From: Polytrichum commune
Taxonomy: Eukaryota; Streptophyta; Polytrichopsida; Polytrichales; Polytrichaceae
Length of the DNA: 48,428 nucleotides
Reading direction: 5' to 3'
NCBI GenBank assembly: GCA_950295325.1
Contig: OX485804.1
Span: 40,054,001 to 40,102,428 of the forward strand
Below the pieces are notes generated by a model. It was not told the DNA's origin. It saw only the letters and a list, made by a program, of their open reading frames with translations, and searched no databases. Shown in pieces: positions 43,433 through 48,428 of the stretch (within the stretch, counting starts at the first letter, position 1; each line of letters starts with the position of its first letter). The position numbers and the translations under genes are program-made.

Positions 43433-44990
43433 TGAGTTACCACTTGTGCAGCCAAAATGAAATACAGCAGAGTTGAAAGATTTTCTTTTCTTTTCTGAAC
43501 AGAACATAGGGGCCTTAAAGATGGCTTACCCATGTATATACTGATAGATTCCAGAAAGGGCAATTAGCGAGGAGGAGCAGCCAATGAGATGCAGAAGTTT
43601 ACCACATCCTTCATTAACAGACAACAGTCTGATCAACTAGACAAGCCCCAACCCCATCTTTCATGATTAATTCTTCGAAGCCCAGCATTCACATAAAATT
43701 GCAGGAGTTTTCACATCAACTTCACACCTCAGTGAGTGACTACTTGTGCAGACATAGAGAGATACAGAAAGTTTGAATTTCTTTACGTCTGCACATTTTG
43801 AATTTCCTTCGTCTGGCCTGCTTTGTTCCATTTCATAACGGGGCTATTTCTGTTTTATATTACTTTATGTGACGGTTATATGTCATAGAGTGGACAATCC
43901 CATCATCCCGGCTATGAAATGTTTAACCTGCCCAATTTATTGTTCTACTCAGAACAGATGGCTTATCCATGTTTACAAGAAAGGTTTCAGAAAGCGGAAT
44001 AAACCAGAAGGTGCAGCCATTGAGATGCAAATATTTCTTTTTTTGCACCTGACATTAGAGTTATTATTGAAGTCTCTCAAAAATTCATGTTTTGGTAGGA
44101 AGCTGCGCCCTGCTTTTGACAAATTATAATGCTTTGAGTGTGCAAGTGATATGGAACCCCAATTTTAGTGAAATTAAGGGGAGGTGTTTGACCTTGGCCA
44201 GGAGACGGTTAAACAAAAATGAACTCCTTGTCAAACTTTCAAGAGCACCATATTAGGTGCCTTCAAATGTCTGCCGTGAAATTCATTTTCATATACACGC
44301 TTTTGGCCAAAGTCGAACACCTCCCTTTTATTTTACCAAAGTTGGGGGTTCTGACACCACTTGAATGCTCCTTAAACATTAAAAAATGTCAAAAGTGGGG
44401 CAAAGCTCTCTACCAAAACATGAGTTTTTGAGAGACTTTTATAATAACTCTATTAACTGAGAACATTCTGATCAACCTAGACAAACTCCATCTTTCATTA
44501 TCAATTCACTGAAGGCCAGCACTCACATCAAATCTCAGTAATTTTCACATCAATTTCACACCTGAGTAAGTGACTACTTGTGCAGACATACAGAAATACC
44601 ACAAAACTGAAAGATTTTTTCTTTTTTCTCATCAGAACATAGAATTTTGAAGATGGCTTATCCATGTGTGTACAAAAAGGTTTCAGAAATTGCATTAAAC
44701 TACAACGTGCAGCCATTGAAATGCAAAATTTTACAACATCCACAGTGCACCCTCCACTAATTGACAACATTCTGATCAACTTAGACAAGCCCCACCTTTC
44801 ATAATCAGTTCTTCTTAAGTCCAGTGTTCACATAAAATCTCAGGAGTCTTGAGTTGTAAAGTTCAGCACCTTCCCTGTCTGTAAGAGACCATGGTACACA
44901 AAATAAAACCCAACTTCTATATGGTACAAAAGCCTTGTCTTTGGTTAGCAGTTCTTTGCTGTCCAGCATTCACATAGATTGTTTACTATG
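43433..44990 (-). repeat. degenerate tandem array of about 300-bp units in a leader intron
   Basis: The marker AGTGA.TACTTGTGCAG begins units at about 43435, 43737 and 44571. Each unit continues with AGATGGCTTA.CCATGT, GCAGCCA.TGAGATGCA, ACA.TCTGATCAACT.GACAA and CAGCATTCACATAAAAT. The middle unit is lengthened by the foldback insertion at 44058-44450. Partial units flank the array (to about 44990). Identity is moderate. It lies in the proposed 5' leader intron of the 72-residue protein gene. Confidence 0.7.
44058..44450. mobile_element. 393-bp foldback MITE with TA target
   Basis: Both arms, about 150 bp each, are inverted copies. They start GAGTTATTAT, then AAGTCTCTCAAAAA, TCATGTTTTGGTAG, and further inward GGGAGGTGTT.GAC.TTGGCCA. 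TA flanks both ends (44056-44057 and 44451-44452). It is inserted in the middle unit of the tandem array. Non-coding; transcripts would fold into a long imperfect hairpin. Confidence 0.82.
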
Positions 44991-45791
44991 AGATCTCAAG
45001 TACCAAATTCTAAGACTCTAATTTTCTCATTGTTGCACCCAATTATTCCATCAGAAATCAGAATATAAACCAATTAAAATAAGGGTTATGTCTGTCTGGA
45101 CACGAGAACATACAAATTCTTAAGAGCAGTCAGAAAATGTCATCTTTTACCCTACTTCAAGATTGGCCTGGGAGTCCTGCAGAGATTTACGTCGACCTGC
45201 GGATAGAACCTACGCAATAACCTACACTAAAGAAAGTCAAGGATTACATACTGAAACATGTAACACCCTAAACTTACAAAATTGATGTTAGTCTTGTTCT
45301 TGAATTTATGATAGGGTTATGTTCTTAAACTTCGGATAGGAGTTTAACAAGGAGCCCTCGACACCAAAGGAAAGGATAAGGATAAGGATTGCAGCACATA
45401 AAGGCTGAAAATAAATGTGACTCAGAACATTGTATGAATGGAGTACAAACACTTGATAGCCCAGAGAAAAACAAGAAAACCAAGATAACCATTCAGAATT
45501 AATGAAGGAAAAAATGAACGCAACATTTGCATTCATGATTGGATTAGTATTCACATTGTGACCTGGACGTCCAGACCAATCTTCATTATTGGAGCTCACA
45601 TTTTCAATTTCAAAGAAAGACCAAATACTTGGAACATACTTCCGATCGCAAACTTGTGAGAAAACCTCAAATAGTTGAACTGGAACTGATAACAGACCCA
45701 ATTTAAACCCCATACTCACAAGCGGCTCAAAATCACACATTCAAATCACTTGGTGACCATACCATATCACAATGACAATGTGGTTACATAC

Positions 45792-45960
45792 CAGAGGAAG
45801 ACACAGATGAGAATTGCTGGGATGATTGACGCTTGCAAATCCTGCACACTGCAATGAGATGCAATCCACCTTCACTGGAGTTCAGATTTGGTTTTGGAGT
45901 TTGGGTTTTCAGTGTAGGGTTTAGGGTTTAAGAGTTAGAAGAGAGTTTCAAGTTTTCAAT
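45792..45960 (-). promoter_or_regulatory. leader exon with telo-box for the small membrane protein gene (model)
   Basis: On the minus strand a C/A-rich leader contains AAACCCTAAACCCTA (45915-45929), a plant telo-box common in promoters and leaders of housekeeping genes. It ends at a donor CTCTG|GTATGTAACC (exon end 45792). The next acceptor on this strand that leads into a start codon is GTTGCAG at about 43262, giving a leader intron of about 2.5 kb. The transcription start is not visible. The link to the gene is inference. Confidence 0.45.
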
Positions 45961-46129
45961 AGGCGTAGTTTACAACAAGAACATTCAAGCAGTGTTGAGA
46001 TTGCACCCATCAGATATCCGTCAAATGCACATTACGTTTACATTTGGGGTTGTCATTCTGGACATTTGGGGTTTGTAACCCATGATTCAAATGACCTTAG
46101 AATACAATGGAACATACCCCACTTTGTTG

Positions 46130-46460
46130 ATACTTTACGACCATTTGGAAGCAGGATCTGATAATATTGGGATTCGCCTTCTCCGGTTGGCGATTGCAAA
46201 TCAAAAAGATTGATGCTTTAAATTTCATTAGAATTGAGATCCAAAACTTATAAGAGGTCAAAACAAAGTTTAAAATAAAATAAAATAAAATATTTTGAAA
46301 TTTTGAAAAATGGAATGATCACATATATCACTTTCTCATTTGAGGTGACAATTGAATCTAGAATGGTGTCTATATTTTGAGCATGTAGTTCAATCTCAGC
46401 GTGTGTCATTTTTGTGTGCATTCGTATTTACAAGCATTGGAATATGGTTGTAAATTTAAG
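46130..46460 (-). repeat. copy of the abundant interspersed repeat
   Basis: The order GACCATTTGGAAGCAGGATC, CTCCGGTTGGCGATTGCAAA, AATGATCACATATATCAC, GAGCATGTAGTTCAATCTCA matches the minus-oriented copies near 29.5 and 42.4 kb. An AAAAT run (about 46275-46291) interrupts it. Confidence 0.55.
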
Positions 46461-48428
46461 AAGCATGACCACGTAAGGCCCAAAAATCTTGCTTTGCATG
46501 GTCTCAACTTAATGTATTGTTGGACTTGGATCACCTTTTCTTTCATACCATTAGAATAAATATATAACAAGTAACTTCATGATTTGGATAGCGCTAAGGT
46601 GAAAGCATTTGAATTCATATATGTTTATGATATTACCACCCAGGTTTGTATACCAAAAATTCACCTTCACATTTAGGTCAATTACCCTAGTTCCAAGGTG
46701 GTAATAGGAGATATTAATCTAGATAATGACTCAAATATGCAAAGATTCTCTCATCTTATGATACCTACCAAGTATGCATATGTGACTCGTATTACAAGTT
46801 TGATACTGCTAGGTTCCTTGATGCGATTATTGATATTATGTATTTGATACCATGCATGCACCTAGACATATATTGGTCCCACGTTGTGTGAACCCAAGAG
46901 AAACTACAGTAGGAACTCTTTTTTATTTTTTATTTTTTTCCAGATCGTGCAATGTGGGTCGTACAAACTAATCTTATGAAATATAAGGCATCATGGTCTC
47001 CGATATTATCATTCAACCTACCTCAAAGAGGTGGTTAGGAAATATCCTCCTAGAATTTGGGAAAAACTAATATCTACTTTGAATGTATAGGATAACAAGT
47101 GGAAATCTCATCTTCTGAAAACGGCATGTGCCCTTTACCTAAGGATAAGCCTAGAACATGGACTACGATGAAATGAAATGAAATCGATATTATGAATTGT
47201 TAGCACTTCATTTGTTCAACTTAAGGAAGCTTTAAGCAAGGAACAAGCATCATTCATGAAAACATCTCCAACGCCATCACCAAATTCCTACTCTGAAGTA
47301 ACAGTAGAGGAGCTTGTGGCATGCACATGGAGAGGTATTAAACTAGTGGCAAAGGCATCACTACTACAATGCCAAAGTCCATTTTAGATACATAAGATTA
47401 TAATCCCAAAATATGTCAGACATTGAAATGTGCATGTGTCTATATCAATGAAGTAGCCATCCAAATTTCAATACAAACTATGAAATGTTCTAAAGAGAGC
47501 ACTCTATAATATTAAAAGAATTTTGACAAATTTAAATGAGCTACTATATTGTTACAACAAAATATAGTCCCTTCTTCAATATTGCGACTCGCAATCCAAG
47601 TTGCCCAGTGTAGAAGATGTGGTGGGATGCAGTGAGTGATAGTGTTGCCTCTGCTCCCTTTAAAATAATGATAGAGGGAAATGACATGGGACGAGGTGGC
47701 AGTAATGGAGGTACTCCAACAATGGACATTTGACCTTCGGGATGGTTGTTGTGTTGAAGTGGTTTGGCAGGTTCTCATGCGTGGTGTCTTGTTGAAAAGT
47801 CACGAAAAGGGGAAACGACATAAAATCCTCATTATCTTCATGTAAGCAATGTATGACACAATACAAATACCCTGATAACATTCTAATCTCCAAGGACTCA
47901 TTGAGTTTAAATTATCAAGTGTAAAAGTGGGCAAAGAGTAGCTTGTTAGATAGAGCCCGCATAGCTATTCCAAAAACTACTCATCACTTGCTTCATTTGA
48001 TTAAGATTTAGACACAACATATTCCAACGACTTTCAAACGATATTAAGATTTGGAAGTCATTGGGTTCAAATGGCTGAGCGAAAATCGATGCATGATCAA
48101 AAGTCGAGCAAGATGGACTCTTCACTTGAATCGTACACTTATCCACAATCTTGTTGCAAAGATCAAATACCTATTTGAGTGATTTCTTGAGACGATGTCA
48201 TGTGCAATAACCACGCCTTCTTATATGCAGGGACCCGTTTTAAGCATGTCATGTCCAAAAGGTTGCCGCAAGATAGTAGAGTTGTTTGTAAAGTGAAGTG
48301 GATGAAACCATGGGTTTAGTCCCAAACCATGAGTTTATGAGAACTAACACAAAGTCACCCAAGTTTTCTTAATGCTTGAATTATCATTTTCAAGGAGTGG
48401 TGTCGAGCTATTAAAAATCACCTTTTCT
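46461..48428. other. AT-rich right end, no supported gene
   Basis: Short fragments such as GDINLDNDS in one plus frame near 46700 hint at a decayed LINE endonuclease, but stops are frequent and I do not call it. Minus-strand open frames near 47.5-47.9 kb overlap in different frames and match nothing known. Confidence 0.3.

Noticed and set aside
45306-45740. Minus-strand 144-codon open frame
   Set aside because: Hydrophobic but without family motifs, and it falls inside the proposed leader intron of the small gene; transcripts would be needed to support it.
46650-47160. Possible LINE endonuclease remnant (GDINLDNDS-like)
   Set aside because: Only a few residues match, with stops in every frame; not enough to call.
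1-48428. CRISPR arrays, tRNA or rRNA genes, riboswitches
   Set aside because: No spaced short repeats, cloverleaf or conserved RNA core was recognised on either strand by eye; a covariance-model scan was not possible.

Overview
This window looks like nuclear DNA from a land plant. Exons are interrupted by GT-AG introns, one gene encodes a plant hypersensitive-induced-reaction (HIR) protein, and the mobile elements are typical of plants (PIF/Harbinger, hAT, MITEs). A seedless plant is possible, but the sequence alone does not fix the lineage. I see no prokaryotic operons, CRISPR array, rRNA or tRNA gene.

Only two host genes can be supported, both on the minus strand. The first (coding exons 18246-15850, leader from about 20.1 kb) encodes a 286-residue HIR/SPFH membrane-scaffold protein in four coding exons. 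The second (coding exons 43254-41635, leader exon near 45.9 kb) encodes a 72-residue protein with one membrane segment. It is split over two exons and resembles a short, functionally unassigned plant family.

Most of the rest is transposon. From left to right: a PIF/Harbinger element entering from the left edge (1-4662) with a DDE nuclease and a convergent Myb/SANT gene; an 0.83-kb repeat (5202-6373) carrying a palindromic-ended MITE; a 286-bp MITE with an 8-bp target duplication (7115-7400); a 676-bp deleted hAT (9269-9944) nested in another inverted-repeat element (9120-10309); a LINE-like fragment (about 10.9-11.3 kb); a full-length hAT (24729-28715) with a perfect 8-bp duplication; a SINE-like insertion (about 31.1-31.3 kb); the second 0.83-kb repeat, which is an empty site for the MITE (32822-33648); and a second full-length hAT (34660-39422), again with a perfect 8-bp duplication and with a foldback element in an intron. 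Both large hAT transposase genes carry coding breaks, so they look inactive for protein.

Older repeats fill the introns and intergenic DNA. One family recurs at least eight times, including in introns of both host genes. There are also tandem repeats (three of 164 bp, three of 51 bp, a degenerate array of about 300-bp units) and two strong perfect hairpins.

I found no clear new biological system. The best material is the set of precisely bounded, nested insertions and the small conserved two-exon gene.
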